64,000 nucleotides of DNA from Yoonia sp. BS5-3. GTDB taxonomy: Bacteria; Pseudomonadota; Alphaproteobacteria; Rhodobacterales; Rhodobacteraceae. The stretch covers positions 2,940,001 to 3,004,000 of the forward strand of contig NZ_CP150951.2 of the NCBI RefSeq assembly GCF_038069655.2, written 5' to 3'. The translations under genes were made by a program, and so were the position numbers. Shown one piece after another: positions 37,124 to 45,416 of the stretch. How positions within the stretch are numbered: the first letter of the stretch is position 1; every line of letters starts with the position of its first letter. Below the pieces are notes generated by a model. That model saw only the letters and a program-made list of their open reading frames with translations. It had not been told where the DNA came from and made no database searches.

Positions 37124-37909
37124 TTATTGGTCCCAGTCGGGATCACGCTTTTCCAAAAAGGCGTTGATCCCTTCATTGGTCTGGGTCTCTAGCATGTTTT
37201 GCACCATGACATCCCCGGCATAAGCATAGGCCTCGGCCGTGTTCATCTGGGCTTGGGCGTAAAATGCGGATTTGCCGATTTCCACGGCGGCAGGCAGCTT
37301 TGATGCAATCGCACCTGCCAGCTCTGTCGTTTCGCGCTCTAACGCGTCGGCATGAACCGCCCGGTTGATCAGACCCAGTTCCTGCGCCTCGCGCGCATTG
37401 ATGAACCGGCCTGTTGTCAGCATTTCAAACGCGGCTTTGCGGCTGATATTGCGGGTGAGCGCGACCATCGGGGTAGAGCAAAAAAGGCCAATATTCACGC
37501 CGTTGACGCCAAAGCGGGCCTCATCCGAGGCGATAGCCAGATCGCAGGTGGCCACCAATTGGCAGCCCGCAGCCGTCGCAATGCCGTGCACCTGCGCGAT
37601 GACAGGTTGGGGCATGGATTGAATGGTTTGCATCATTGCCGCACAGCGCGCGAACAGGTCTTGAAAATAGGCCGCGCCACCATCAGGGGTCTGTCGTCCG
37701 GCCTGCATCTCTTTCAAATCATGCCCCGCACAAAAGGCCTTGCCCGCACCGCGCAGGATAACGGCGCGCACGCGGTGATCTTTGGAAATCTGATCCAGTG
37801 TGCCTTGCAAAGCGGCCAGCATCGCATCTGATAAGGCGTTCAGCCGGTCCGGTGCATTCAGGGTCAGTGTCGCGATCGACGCAGCGTCGTGCCGCTCAAG
37901 GATTGTCAT
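37124..37909 (-). CDS. Enoyl-CoA hydratase/isomerase family protein
   Basis: A 261-residue crotonase-fold protein: ATLTLNAPDRLNALSDAMLA, VRAVILRGAGKAFCAGHDLK (oxyanion hole), and IAQVHGIATAAGCQLVATCD (second oxyanion-hole Gly). Position of the second catalytic Glu is not obvious (FGVNGVNIGLFCSTPMVALT), so it may be a hydratase-related lyase or isomerase instead of a beta-oxidation hydratase. It is a single gene, convergent with the M32 peptidase. Confidence 0.88.
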   Translation of the reverse strand: MTILERHDAASIATLTLNAPDRLNALSDAMLAALQGTLDQISKDHRVRAVILRGAGKAFCAGHDLKEMQAGRQTPDGGAAYFQDLFARCAAMMQTIQSMPQPVIAQVHGIATAAGCQLVATCDLAIASDEARFGVNGVNIGLFCSTPMVALTRNISRKAAFEMLTTGRFINAREAQELGLINRAVHADALERETTELAGAIASKLPAAVEIGKSAFYAQAQMNTAEAYAYAGDVMVQNMLETQTNEGINAFLEKRDPDWDQ

Positions 37910-37961
37910 TTGCGGCCTCTCATGGTCCGTTTGACGTCAGGTTAGGCCGGGGAGGGCGGTA

Positions 37962-38381
37962 ATGGAACCACAGATGGATATCCCGGCGCTGCAAAATTTC
38001 GTGGCGCGCGAATTTCCACAATTGGGTGATGATTTCACGATTGAGGCGCTGACTGATGCGGGGGTGCGGGTGCGCTTGAATGTGGGCGAACGGCATTTGC
38101 GCCCTGGGGGGACGGTGTCGGGCCCGGCGATGTTCGCGCTGGCCGATGTGGGCATGTATCTGGCGATCCTGGCGCGGCTTGGGCCGGTTGCTTTAGCGGT
38201 GACAACCAATTGCGCGATTGACTTCATGCGCAAACCGGCTGCAGAGGCGGATATGATTTGCGACACAAAACTGCTGAAGCTGGGCCGCGTTTTGGCGGTG
38301 GGGGATGCGTTGCTTTATAGTGTCGGGCAAGACGCACCGGTAGCGCGTGCCTCTTTGACCTATTCCATTCCGCCTAAATGA
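37962..38381 (+). CDS. Hotdog-fold thioesterase (PaaI-like)
   Basis: A 139-residue single-domain hotdog protein: LRPGGTVSGPAMFALADVGM with the catalytic Asp and MFALADV motif, then VTTNCAIDFMRKPAA. This fits PaaI/YbgC-like acyl-CoA thioesterases, which release CoA from aromatic or fatty acyl esters. It is divergent from the hydratase gene (52 bases apart), so the two may share regulation. A minus-strand terminator begins at its stop. Confidence 0.88.
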   Translation: MEPQMDIPALQNFVAREFPQLGDDFTIEALTDAGVRVRLNVGERHLRPGGTVSGPAMFALADVGMYLAILARLGPVALAVTTNCAIDFMRKPAAEADMICDTKLLKLGRVLAVGDALLYSVGQDAPVARASLTYSIPPK

Positions 38382-38407
38382 AAAAGGGGCCGGAGAATAT
38401 CCGGCCC
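38381..38407 (-). terminator. Intrinsic terminator of the DUF1127 gene
   Basis: On the minus strand GGGCCGGA (38407-38400) pairs with TCCGGCCC (38394-38387), with a five-base loop and a run of T after it (38385-38381). It lies 24 bases past the DUF1127 stop. Confidence 0.85.
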
Positions 38408-38430
38408 AGTCAGGAAGATAGCAGGAGGGG

Positions 38431-38658
38431 TTAGTCCTGCCAGAACGGTTTGGACGCTTCTGCCTGGGCAGAGCTGCGATCCAAACCGATATCGCGAAGC
38501 TGATCGGGCTCCAATGTCTTCAATGTGCGGCGGGTTTTTCGGCGCGTGTCCCATTTAACCACGGCCACCGCGAACGTGACCGCGAGGCGGGCCAATGCAG
38601 GCATATGCACCTGGGCGTTCAGAATATTGATTTGCGCGGTGTGGAGCGCGTGTGACAT
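38431..38658 (-). CDS. DUF1127 domain small protein
   Basis: A 75-residue protein with the DUF1127 C-terminal motif: KWDTRRKTRRTLKTLEPDQL then RDIGLDRSSAQAEA. DUF1127 proteins are tiny, basic, often stress- or phosphate-regulated regulators; in Agrobacterium they affect RNA turnover and phosphate uptake. The first 40 residues are hydrophobic (LARLAVTFAVAVVKW). It is divergent from the MocR regulator with direct repeats in the gap, so MocR may control it. A terminator follows. Confidence 0.9.
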   Translation of the reverse strand: MSHALHTAQINILNAQVHMPALARLAVTFAVAVVKWDTRRKTRRTLKTLEPDQLRDIGLDRSSAQAEASKPFWQD

Positions 38659-38676
38659 GGGACAACTCCTTCAATT

Positions 38677-38724
38677 GTATTGACACAAAATAGCATTATG
38701 CTATGCCGTATTGATACAAATTGG
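38677..38724. promoter_or_regulatory. MocR operator and promoter region
   Basis: Direct repeats GTATTGACACAAAATAG (38677-38693) and GTATTGATACAAATTGG (38708-38724) share 13 of 17 bases and are 31 bases apart, three helical turns, on either side of TAGCAT-T-ATGCTA (38691-38703). TTGACA (38680-38685) with TATGCC (38702-38707) after 16 bases could be the promoter of the MocR gene. Spaced direct repeats are typical operators of MocR proteins. Confidence 0.6.
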
Positions 38725-38743
38725 CGTGCGAAGGGTCCAATAA

Positions 38744-40168
38744 ATGATTGTATCGGGTACAAAATGGGAGGAAGAGCTGCGCCGCGCAGGGCGCTCTAAG
38801 TACAAAGCACTGGCCCGTGCCATCCGTGAAGGAATTGTATCAGGACAATTGCAGCCTGGGCACCGGCTGCCAGCTGTACGCGATCTGGCGTTTGAGGTCG
38901 CGATGACCCCAGGAACCGTGGCGCGCGCCTATAAACTGCTGATTGATGAGGGGCGTTTGACTGCAGGGGTTGGCAAGGGCACGTTTGTGTCCGGCAGCCA
39001 ACGCGCGCCGCAGGCGGTTGTGCCCGGCACGCCGATCCTGCACGACCCGGTCTATGATATGCATGCGCGGGCACATCTACTCAGCCCGAAAATGCCTGAT
39101 CTCGGACAGTCGGAAATGATCCGCGAGGCGATGCGCCATGTGGCCGCCCAGACCGCACCGGATCAGTTATTGCGCTACCCGAGCCGCGATACCGATCTGC
39201 CTGCACGGCTGGCATTTGCCAAAACGCTGAGCGCCGATCAGGTGGGCAGTTTCACGGTCGATGATATTGTTGCGGCCCATGGCGGGCAAAGCGGGATCAT
39301 CATGGTGCTGCAAAGCATCCTGCGCGGACCCAGCCCAATCATCGCCGTGGATGAGCTTAGCTATGGCGGCTTCCGTTCGGCGGCGATGCTCAACCGGGCG
39401 ACCTTGGTGGGCATTCCATGGGATGATCAGGGGCCGCGTCCGGATGCGTTTGAACTGGCAATCAAGGAAAAGGGTATTCAGGTTTTCTGCACCTCTGCCG
39501 AGGTGTGCAACCCAACGGTTCTGGCGACATCGCCGGCCCGACGGCTGGAAATCGTGCGGGTGGCCGAACGCTATGGCGTGCATATCCTGGATGATGATTG
39601 CTACCGGCTGATGCAGACGCGCTACATCGGCCCCAGCTACCGGCAGCTATTGCCCGAGCTGGGTTGGTATGTGACCTCACCCTCTAAATCGATCACAGCG
39701 TCTTTGCGGATCGGTTTTGTGATCGCCCCCCATGGTTGGAGCGGGACATTGCAGCGCACGGCAGCTTTTGGATCGTTCGGGATTAGCCGCCTGGTAACCG
39801 ATGTCTACGCGCATGTGGTCGCGCAGCCCGGCTTTGATCAGGTCATCGATGGGGTGAAGGCCCGAATTCGGCAAGATATCCGTGCTGCAGTGAATATGCT
39901 GGGGCGCTACCGAATGAACTGGGCCGAGGATGTGCCGTTCTTCTGGCTCGACCTGCCGGAAGGCTGGCGGGCAGGGGAGTTCTGCCAGGCGGCAGAGACC
40001 GCAGGGGTGCTGGTCAAATCCGCCGAGGATTTTGCCCTGCGCGACAGCCGCAGCGTCCATTCGGTGCGGGTGGCCGTGAATGGGTTGGTGTCGCATCAGC
40101 GATTTTGTGAGGCATTGCAGGTCTTACGCGAATTATTGGACAAACCGCCAGAGCGGATCGTTGTTTGA
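38744..40168 (+). CDS. MocR/GntR-type regulator with aminotransferase-like domain
   Basis: A 474-residue protein: an N-terminal GntR winged helix (about 8-75; LARAIREGIVSGQLQPGHRL, VAMTPGTVARAYKLL) joined to a fold-type I aminotransferase-like domain, with the PLP-lysine region TSPSKSITASLRIGF and CYRLMQTR. MocR regulators bind PLP and a metabolite rather than catalysing a reaction. Nearby genes give no clear target, but the DUF1127 gene is divergent and a two-repeat operator lies in the gap, so it probably controls itself and that gene. Confidence 0.9.
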   Translation: MIVSGTKWEEELRRAGRSKYKALARAIREGIVSGQLQPGHRLPAVRDLAFEVAMTPGTVARAYKLLIDEGRLTAGVGKGTFVSGSQRAPQAVVPGTPILHDPVYDMHARAHLLSPKMPDLGQSEMIREAMRHVAAQTAPDQLLRYPSRDTDLPARLAFAKTLSADQVGSFTVDDIVAAHGGQSGIIMVLQSILRGPSPIIAVDELSYGGFRSAAMLNRATLVGIPWDDQGPRPDAFELAIKEKGIQVFCTSAEVCNPTVLATSPARRLEIVRVAERYGVHILDDDCYRLMQTRYIGPSYRQLLPELGWYVTSPSKSITASLRIGFVIAPHGWSGTLQRTAAFGSFGISRLVTDVYAHVVAQPGFDQVIDGVKARIRQDIRAAVNMLGRYRMNWAEDVPFFWLDLPEGWRAGEFCQAAETAGVLVKSAEDFALRDSRSVHSVRVAVNGLVSHQRFCEALQVLRELLDKPPERIVV

Positions 40169-40209
40169 TTGGGGTATAATAATACCTAATTTGCAACCCA
40201 TTGTTTTCA

Positions 40210-40224
40210 ATTGAATAATTCAAT
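40210..40224. repeat. AT-rich palindrome upstream of rplM
   Basis: ATTGAAT-A-ATTCAAT is a perfect 15-base palindrome 11 bases before the -35 of rplM. It may be a regulator site or chance. Confidence 0.4.
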
Positions 40225-40234
40225 CATATGGCGC

Positions 40235-40262
40235 TTGACTGCATCGCGCACCCCACTATAAC
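40235..40262 (+). promoter_or_regulatory. Sigma70 promoter of rplM-rpsI
   Basis: TTGACT (40235-40240), 16-base spacer, TATAAC (40257-40262), about 54 bases before rplM; a good match to the -35/-10 consensus and correctly placed for the ribosomal operon. Confidence 0.65.
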
Positions 40263-40315
40263 GCCCAAATCCGAATGACAGTGGCCCCGTGCCACCCCAA
40301 CGATATTGGTGAGAT

Positions 40316-40777
40316 ATGAAAACCTTTACCGCAACCCCGGCGGATATCGACAAGAAATGGATCCTGATCGACGCCGAGGGCGTTGTTCTGGGCCGTCTTG
40401 CCTCGATCGTCGCTATGCGCTTGCGCGGCAAGCACAAGCCGTCTTTCACGCCCCATATGGATATGGGCGACAACGTGATTGTCATAAATGCTGACAAAGT
40501 GCAGCTGACCGGCAAGAAGCGTGATGAAAAATACTATTGGCACACTGGCCATCCTGGCGGCATCAAGTCCAAGACCAAAGCCGAGATCCTGGAAGGTGCC
40601 CACCCTGAGCGCGTCGTGATGAAAGCGGTTCAGCGCATGCTGCCCGGCGGTAAACTGTCCCGCAAGCAGATGACCAACCTGCGCGTCTTCGCCGGTGCCG
40701 AGCACGGTATGGAAGCCCAGAAGCCCGACGTTCTGGACGTTAAGTCCATGAACAAAAAGAACACGAGGACTGCATAA
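40316..40777 (+). CDS. rplM: 50S ribosomal protein L13
   Basis: A 153-residue protein starting [20 protein letters not shown], then [41 protein letters not shown] and GMLP-like [12 protein letters not shown], all marks of L13. It binds 23S rRNA early in 50S assembly. Length is slightly above the usual 142. It is cotranscribed with rpsI; the stop and the rpsI start share one base (TAATG). Confidence 0.97.
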   Translation: MKTFTATPADIDKKWILIDAEGVVLGRLASIVAMRLRGKHKPSFTPHMDMGDNVIVINADKVQLTGKKRDEKYYWHTGHPGGIKSKTKAEILEGAHPERVVMKAVQRMLPGGKLSRKQMTNLRVFAGAEHGMEAQKPDVLDVKSMNKKNTRTA

Positions 40778-41274
40778 TGGCCGATCAAGTAAACTCGCTC
40801 GAAGAGCTGGGCCAAGTTGCCGAAGGCGTCGAAGCGCCCGAAGCTGTGGTTGAAACTGTGACCCTGCGTGAGCCTGTTCGTGACGAACTGGGCCGCTCTT
40901 ATGCAACTGGTAAGCGGAAGGACGCGGTTGCCCGTGTCTGGATCAAGCCAGGTTCCGGTAAGGTCACTGTGAACGGCAAAGAGATGAACACCTATTTCGC
41001 CCGCCCTGTTCTGCAGATGATCCTGGCGCAGCCTTTCACTGTTGCTGGCGTTACTGGCCAGTTCGACGTGATGGCAACTGTTAAGGGTGGCGGTCTGTCT
41101 GGTCAGGCTGGTGCGGTCAAGCACGGGATTTCCAAGGCGCTGCAGCTTTACGATCCGTCCTTGCGCGGTGCGTTGAAGGCCGCTGGCTTCCTGACCCGCG
41201 ACAGCCGTGTGGTTGAGCGGAAGAAATACGGTAAGGCGAAAGCCCGTAAGAGCTTCCAGTTCTCCAAGCGTTAA
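40777..41274 (+). CDS. rpsI: 30S ribosomal protein S9
   Basis: A 165-residue protein with a normal S9 core ([40 protein letters not shown]) and the C-terminal tail ending KSFQFSKR whose last residues reach the P-site tRNA. An acidic N-terminal extension of about 35 residues ([20 protein letters not shown]) is typical of alphaproteobacteria. A terminator-like hairpin follows at 41299. Confidence 0.97.
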   Translation: MADQVNSLEELGQVAEGVEAPEAVVETVTLREPVRDELGRSYATGKRKDAVARVWIKPGSGKVTVNGKEMNTYFARPVLQMILAQPFTVAGVTGQFDVMATVKGGGLSGQAGAVKHGISKALQLYDPSLRGALKAAGFLTRDSRVVERKKYGKAKARKSFQFSKR

Positions 41275-41298
41275 TCGCTTTGAGGAAAAAATTTTCGA

Positions 41299-41326
41299 AA
41301 AGGGCGGTCCGATTGGGCCGCCCTTT
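41299..41326 (+). terminator. Hairpin terminator after rpsI
   Basis: AAAGGGCGG (41299-41307) pairs with CCGCCCTTT (41318-41326) with a ten-base loop and ends in T; about 24 bases after the stop. Perfect stem. Confidence 0.75.
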
Positions 41327-41421
41327 GGCATTCTTAGGGACGTTTGGGTGTCGAATAACTTGCTTTTGGGCGTCAAACACAGCATTGCATCCGAAGCGAC
41401 GGCCCAAGACCGATTTTTTGA

Positions 41422-41913
41422 ATGGCGAATATCAGAGATCTGAAAATTAATGCCATTCCGTATAATCGTTTGGGCGACCGCTTTATTGCATGGAAAAAAT
41501 TTGTTGCGCGGCACAGGCGTTTACCGTCCAAGCATAAGATGCTCTGGAACGATGTGCTTTACCGGCTAAAGACATCCGATGCGATCCTTGATCCGTTGCG
41601 TGTCTTTGTCTCGGACAAAGAACACGTCAAGGATTACGTCCGGGCGATTGTGGGGGACCACTACAATGTACCGACCATTGCGGTAATTCGGGATGCTGCC
41701 GCGTTGCATGACTTTGCCTTTCCTGATGAGTGCTGCATCAAGCCCACCCAATCCAGCGGACAGGTGATCCTGCGCAAAAACGCTGCGCCGATTGATATCG
41801 ATCGCATTGCCGGCTGGTTCAATCTGAACCAATATTATGCAGGGCGCGAGATCAACTATCGCTATCTGGGGATCGGAGGAATGACCCCGATGCAGAAACT
41901 GAAAGCAGCTTAG
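41422..41913 (+). CDS. Truncated TupA-like ATP-grasp protein
   Basis: 163 residues. The segment from about 40 to 150 follows the TupA-like ATP-grasp family (poly-gamma-glutamate/teichuronopeptide ligase-like): LYRLKTSDAILDPLRVFVSD, KEHVKDYVRAIVGDHYNVP, CCIKPTQSSGQVILRKN, and REINYRYLG. Family members are about 280-300 residues and continue with a second ATP-binding part, but here the protein ends with GIGGMTPMQKLKAA, so the C-terminal half is missing. It may be a decayed gene. It has no obvious start motif. It is next to another short orphan reading frame. Confidence 0.6.
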   Translation: MANIRDLKINAIPYNRLGDRFIAWKKFVARHRRLPSKHKMLWNDVLYRLKTSDAILDPLRVFVSDKEHVKDYVRAIVGDHYNVPTIAVIRDAAALHDFAFPDECCIKPTQSSGQVILRKNAAPIDIDRIAGWFNLNQYYAGREINYRYLGIGGMTPMQKLKAA

Positions 41914-41963
41914 ATTCTACTGATGCGCCCCTCTAAAAATGGGGGGATTACCTTGGGATCAGC

Positions 41964-42158
41964 ATGTCAGTGACATGGGATTGTGTAGTCCAAGCTTTTT
42001 TGAAACGTGATCGCATCAACGCGTCGCAACGTAGCGCCGTGACGGCCAAGACACTCGAGGACAGTCCTTTGGCTGATCGGGTCCGCCAACGCGACGCGCT
42101 GATATTTGATCAGTTTTATGGCGATGAATGGTCCGGCACCGCAAAGAAACCAGTATAA
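41964..42158 (+). CDS. Short orphan reading frame, possible gene remnant
   Basis: 64 residues (MSVTWDCVVQAF onward, ending YGDEWSGTAKKPV). I do not recognise a family, and no ribosome site is clear. It lies between the truncated ATP-grasp gene and the ABC permease, in the same direction. It may be the remaining C-terminus of a lost gene or non-coding. Confidence 0.25.
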   Translation: MSVTWDCVVQAFLKRDRINASQRSAVTAKTLEDSPLADRVRQRDALIFDQFYGDEWSGTAKKPV

Positions 42159-42207
42159 CACTCTGTTACTGGTTGATTTTTTATCCAGAGATCGCAACGA
42201 TTGTTGA

Positions 42208-43080
42208 ATGTGGCGTAGTTTGACAAGTAGTGAAGCAGGGCGCGGGCTAGCAATGATTAGCCCGCCATTTCTTTACGCGCTTGTGATGCTCGCCTTCCCC
42301 ATGGCGGCGGTCGTCCTGTTCAGCTTCTGGACACAGGATTTTATGGCGCTCGACACGACTTTGACGCTGAATAACTACCGCGAGATTGCCGAAAAGCCGA
42401 TCTATTTTGCCCTGCTTCAAAGGTCGCTTTATGTTTCGGCCTGTGTCACAGCAGTGACCGTTTTGCTGGCATTTCCCGTCGCTTATTTTGTGTCGTTTCA
42501 CGTGCGACCGGATCGAAAATCACTTTGGCTCTTCCTGATCACGATCCCGTTCTGGACCTCTTACCTGATCCGGGTGTTTTTGTGGAAAGTGATCCTAGGC
42601 TATAATGGCGTCATTAACACCGGGCTTATCAATGCCGGGCTGATCGACGCGCCGCTGACCTTCATCCTTTATAACGTCAATGCGGTGATCATCACCTTGG
42701 CCCACGCCTTTGCACCCTTTGCCATCCTGCCGATCTTCGTGGCGCTGGAAAAGATCGATCGGTCGTTGCTTGAGGCGGCGCAAGATCTTGGCGAAAGCAG
42801 GTTCACGACGTTTTTCCGGGTGACATTGCCCCTGGCTATGCCAGGTGTCGTTGCGGCCGTTCTGATTGTCTTTATCCCGACAATCGGGGATTACGTCACG
42901 CCCGAGCTGATGGGCGGGGCAGGGGGAAAGCTGATCGCCAATATGATCCAGACGCAGTTTCTGGCGCTCAATAACGCGCCTCTTGGTGCGGCTTTAGCGA
43001 TTGTTGCGATGCTTTGTGTCACTGCGATTGCGCTTGCATTCATCCTGATGAACCGGCGCTGGCTTAAGGGGCGATCATGA
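42208..43080 (+). CDS. ABC transporter permease, PotB type
   Basis: A 290-residue inner-membrane protein with about six membrane segments and the binding-protein-dependent-transport EAA motif EAAQDLGESRFTTFFRVTLP (about 190-210). It fits PotB-like permeases of the polyamine/opine/iron family (GDYVTPELMGGAGGKLIANM). The following permease overlaps it by 4 bases and then the ATPase overlaps by 4. No periplasmic binding protein is encoded nearby. A hairpin (GCGGGCTA ... TAGCCCGC, near 42240-42265) lies near the 5' end. Confidence 0.9.
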   Translation: MWRSLTSSEAGRGLAMISPPFLYALVMLAFPMAAVVLFSFWTQDFMALDTTLTLNNYREIAEKPIYFALLQRSLYVSACVTAVTVLLAFPVAYFVSFHVRPDRKSLWLFLITIPFWTSYLIRVFLWKVILGYNGVINTGLINAGLIDAPLTFILYNVNAVIITLAHAFAPFAILPIFVALEKIDRSLLEAAQDLGESRFTTFFRVTLPLAMPGVVAAVLIVFIPTIGDYVTPELMGGAGGKLIANMIQTQFLALNNAPLGAALAIVAMLCVTAIALAFILMNRRWLKGRS

Positions 43081-43877
43081 GCCTGCGCATCTATGCCATT
43101 ATCTATCTGGTGTTTCTTTACGCGCCGATCGCCTTGCTGCCTGTCTTTGCATTCAACGATGCAACGATCATCGCCTTTCCATTGACCGGTTTTACAACGG
43201 ACTGGTTTGCTGAATTATGGACCAACACATCGCTGCATGCGGCGGTCAAGAACTCGGTCTTTATTGCGGTCATGACAGCGTTGTTTTCAACGTTGCTGGG
43301 CATCTGCGCCGCCCGGGCGGGCGCGATGGCCCATTTCCCAATGAAGGCGGGGATCATGGGGTTCATCATGCTCCCCTTGGTTTTGCCCGAGATTATCGTG
43401 GCCGTGTCCTTGCTGGTTGTGGTTGTGCAGATCTTTGATTTAGGCCTGTCGAATTGGACGATTATCGCGGCGCATGTGTTGATCTGTACGCCGTTTTGCA
43501 TTGCGATTTTGAATGGTGCGTTTCAAAATCTCGACCCGTCAATGGAAGAGGCGGCGATGGACCTGGGCGAAAGCCGGTTCGGCGCGTTTCGCACCGTCAC
43601 GCTGCCTTTGGTGATGCCGGGGATTATCTCATCAATGCTGATCGCATTCACGATCAGTCTGGACGAATTCATCATCGCATTCTTTCTATCAGGGGTCAGC
43701 CCAACCATGCCGGTTTACATCTGGGGCCTGCTGCGTTTTCCAGCCTCTTTGCCGGTGGTGATGGCGCTTGGCACGCTTCTTGTTGCATTGTCGATCATCT
43801 TGCTGACATGCGCAGAAATTCTGCGCTGCAGGGGGCTCGCCCGCGCCGGCGTCAAAGACAAAGGGGGCTTTTTGTGA
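43077..43877 (+). CDS. ABC transporter permease, PotC type
   Basis: A 266-residue membrane protein with about six membrane segments and the EAA motif MEEAAMDLGESRFGAFRTVT (about 157-177). FPLTGFTTDWFAELWTNTSL near residue 37 is a typical PotC periplasmic loop. It pairs with the upstream PotB-type permease. The starts and stops overlap (ATGA upstream and GTGA downstream) so all three subunits come from one mRNA. Confidence 0.92.
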   Translation: MSLRIYAIIYLVFLYAPIALLPVFAFNDATIIAFPLTGFTTDWFAELWTNTSLHAAVKNSVFIAVMTALFSTLLGICAARAGAMAHFPMKAGIMGFIMLPLVLPEIIVAVSLLVVVVQIFDLGLSNWTIIAAHVLICTPFCIAILNGAFQNLDPSMEEAAMDLGESRFGAFRTVTLPLVMPGIISSMLIAFTISLDEFIIAFFLSGVSPTMPVYIWGLLRFPASLPVVMALGTLLVALSIILLTCAEILRCRGLARAGVKDKGGFL

Positions 43878-44950
43878 GCGCTTTGATCACGCTGAATGGC
43901 GTCAATAAATACTATGGCGACTACCACGCGTTGCGCGATATCGATCTGACCATTGATGAGGGCGAGTTCTTTTCTCTGCTCGGCCCGTCGGGCTGCGGCA
44001 AGACGACTTTGCTACGCACGATTGCGGGGTTTGAGGCGGTATCTGGCGGCACCGTCGCGATCGGCGGTAAGGACATGGCCGGGGTGCCGGCCAATCTGCG
44101 TCCGACAAATATGGTGTTTCAATCCTATGCCATTTTTCCGCATCTCAGCGTGGGTGAGAATGTCGCCTTTGGTCTGCGCAAACGTCCTGATATCGACCGG
44201 AAAACCGCGGTGCCGGATGCTTTGAAGATGGTCGGGCTGGCCGGGTATGAGGGCAGGGCGGCACATGCGTTGTCAGGTGGACAGCGGCAACGTGTAGCGC
44301 TGGCCAGGGCGTTGATTCTTAAGCCAAAAGTCTTGTTACTGGATGAGCCGCTTTCAGCGCTGGACAAAAAGATGCGCGAGCAGATGCAGGTTGAGCTGAT
44401 GCGCCTACAGCGCCATGTCGGGATCACCTTTATTCTGGTCACACATGATCAGGAAGAGGCGCTGGTGATGTCCGACAGGATCGCGGTGATGTTTGAAGGG
44501 CGGATCGGGCAATTGGCGGATGCGGAAACGCTATACAGACGGCCGCGAAACCGTGAAGTTGCTGATTTTATTGGAAAAATGAATTTTCTGGATGCCCAGG
44601 TTCTGTCATCCGGTCCCGTCATTGATCTGGACGTTCAAGGGCTTGGCCGTTTGCAGATTGATGCAGAACAATCGCCCGAAAACATCGGCGCGCATCCTGC
44701 CGTTGTCGGGATCAGGCCCGAGACGTTGGGTATCCTCTTTGAAGGCGAAAGCACGGATCGCAGGGTGATTGACGGCGTCGTTGATGAAGTCGTCTATTAT
44801 GGCGATATGACCTATTATGATATTCGCATTCCGGGTGTCGCGGCGCCGCTGAATATCGCCATGAAGAATATCATCGGGCAGCCCGTTCTGGATGTGGGCG
44901 AGGCGGCGAAAGTGATCTGGGACGAACGGTCTTTGGTTCTGCTGAAATAG
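43874..44950 (+). CDS. ABC transporter ATP-binding protein, PotA type
   Basis: A 358-residue protein starting at GTG 43874, overlapping the PotC-type stop. Nucleotide-binding marks: Walker A GPSGCGKTTLLR, Q-loop VFQSYAIFPH, signature LSGGQRQRVALARA, Walker B VLLLDEPLSALD, and H-loop ILVTHDQEEALV. A C-terminal TOBE-like domain (about 250-358; VVGIRPETLGILFEGE) is present. It drives import through the two permeases. Without the binding protein the substrate is uncertain; polyamines, opines or related amino compounds fit the family. Confidence 0.94.
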   Translation: MSALITLNGVNKYYGDYHALRDIDLTIDEGEFFSLLGPSGCGKTTLLRTIAGFEAVSGGTVAIGGKDMAGVPANLRPTNMVFQSYAIFPHLSVGENVAFGLRKRPDIDRKTAVPDALKMVGLAGYEGRAAHALSGGQRQRVALARALILKPKVLLLDEPLSALDKKMREQMQVELMRLQRHVGITFILVTHDQEEALVMSDRIAVMFEGRIGQLADAETLYRRPRNREVADFIGKMNFLDAQVLSSGPVIDLDVQGLGRLQIDAEQSPENIGAHPAVVGIRPETLGILFEGESTDRRVIDGVVDEVVYYGDMTYYDIRIPGVAAPLNIAMKNIIGQPVLDVGEAAKVIWDERSLVLLK

Positions 44951-45416
44951 ACCGTTTCGCCTATATGGCGCGCGTACAGATCCTGTACAGATGGCGTACA
45001 TACACGGGCAAGGGATTGTCTGGGTGCTGCGATTGAACACCGGTGCGGACTTGCGGCACAATTTGCCTGATCGGCTGGCTGCCAACCATTCCCGAACAGA
45101 ACCCGGCCGGTCGGTCGCGTCGAATGTTGCGGCAGATATTTGGAGAACCGTCAACGATGGGCTGCCCGGTTCCAACCTGTCGAGGCGAAAGTCGGACCAA
45201 AAAAGAGCGATCAGATTAGCGCCGATTGCCTGAAAGCTGCCATTGTCGCAAAATGCAGCGAAAGACGACATTGAGCCCGTTTTACCGCGTTTCTGCATCG
45301 CAGCCAAAGTCCGGTTTCAGAATACGGGCAACACAATCGCTGGACTTTGGCCTGAGGTTTCAGTTTTGAGACATGAGTGCGCGACAAAGCTAGGCGCAGG
45401 GTAGGCGACTTTATTA
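44951..45416. other. Intergenic region of 466 bases with no recognised gene
   Basis: No coding frame looks real; the reading frames on both strands have poor composition. Near 45230-45275 there is a possible hairpin-forming segment (GCCATTGTCGCAAAATGCAG and the following CGAAAGACGACAT) that resembles, from memory, a recurring intergenic element in Rhodobacteraceae. No clear promoter or terminator was seen for the convergent potA-type and MFS genes. Confidence 0.4.

Noticed and set aside
43454-43873. Upstream extension of the PotA-type frame
   Set aside because: It overlaps the PotC-type permease in another frame and the family starts at about MSALITLNG; the GTG at 43874 fits a GTGA overlap.
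44961-45307. Minus-strand frame covering the intergenic region downstream of the PotA-type gene
   Set aside because: Composition is unlike a real protein and it runs antisense into the transporter gene; more likely decayed or repeat DNA.
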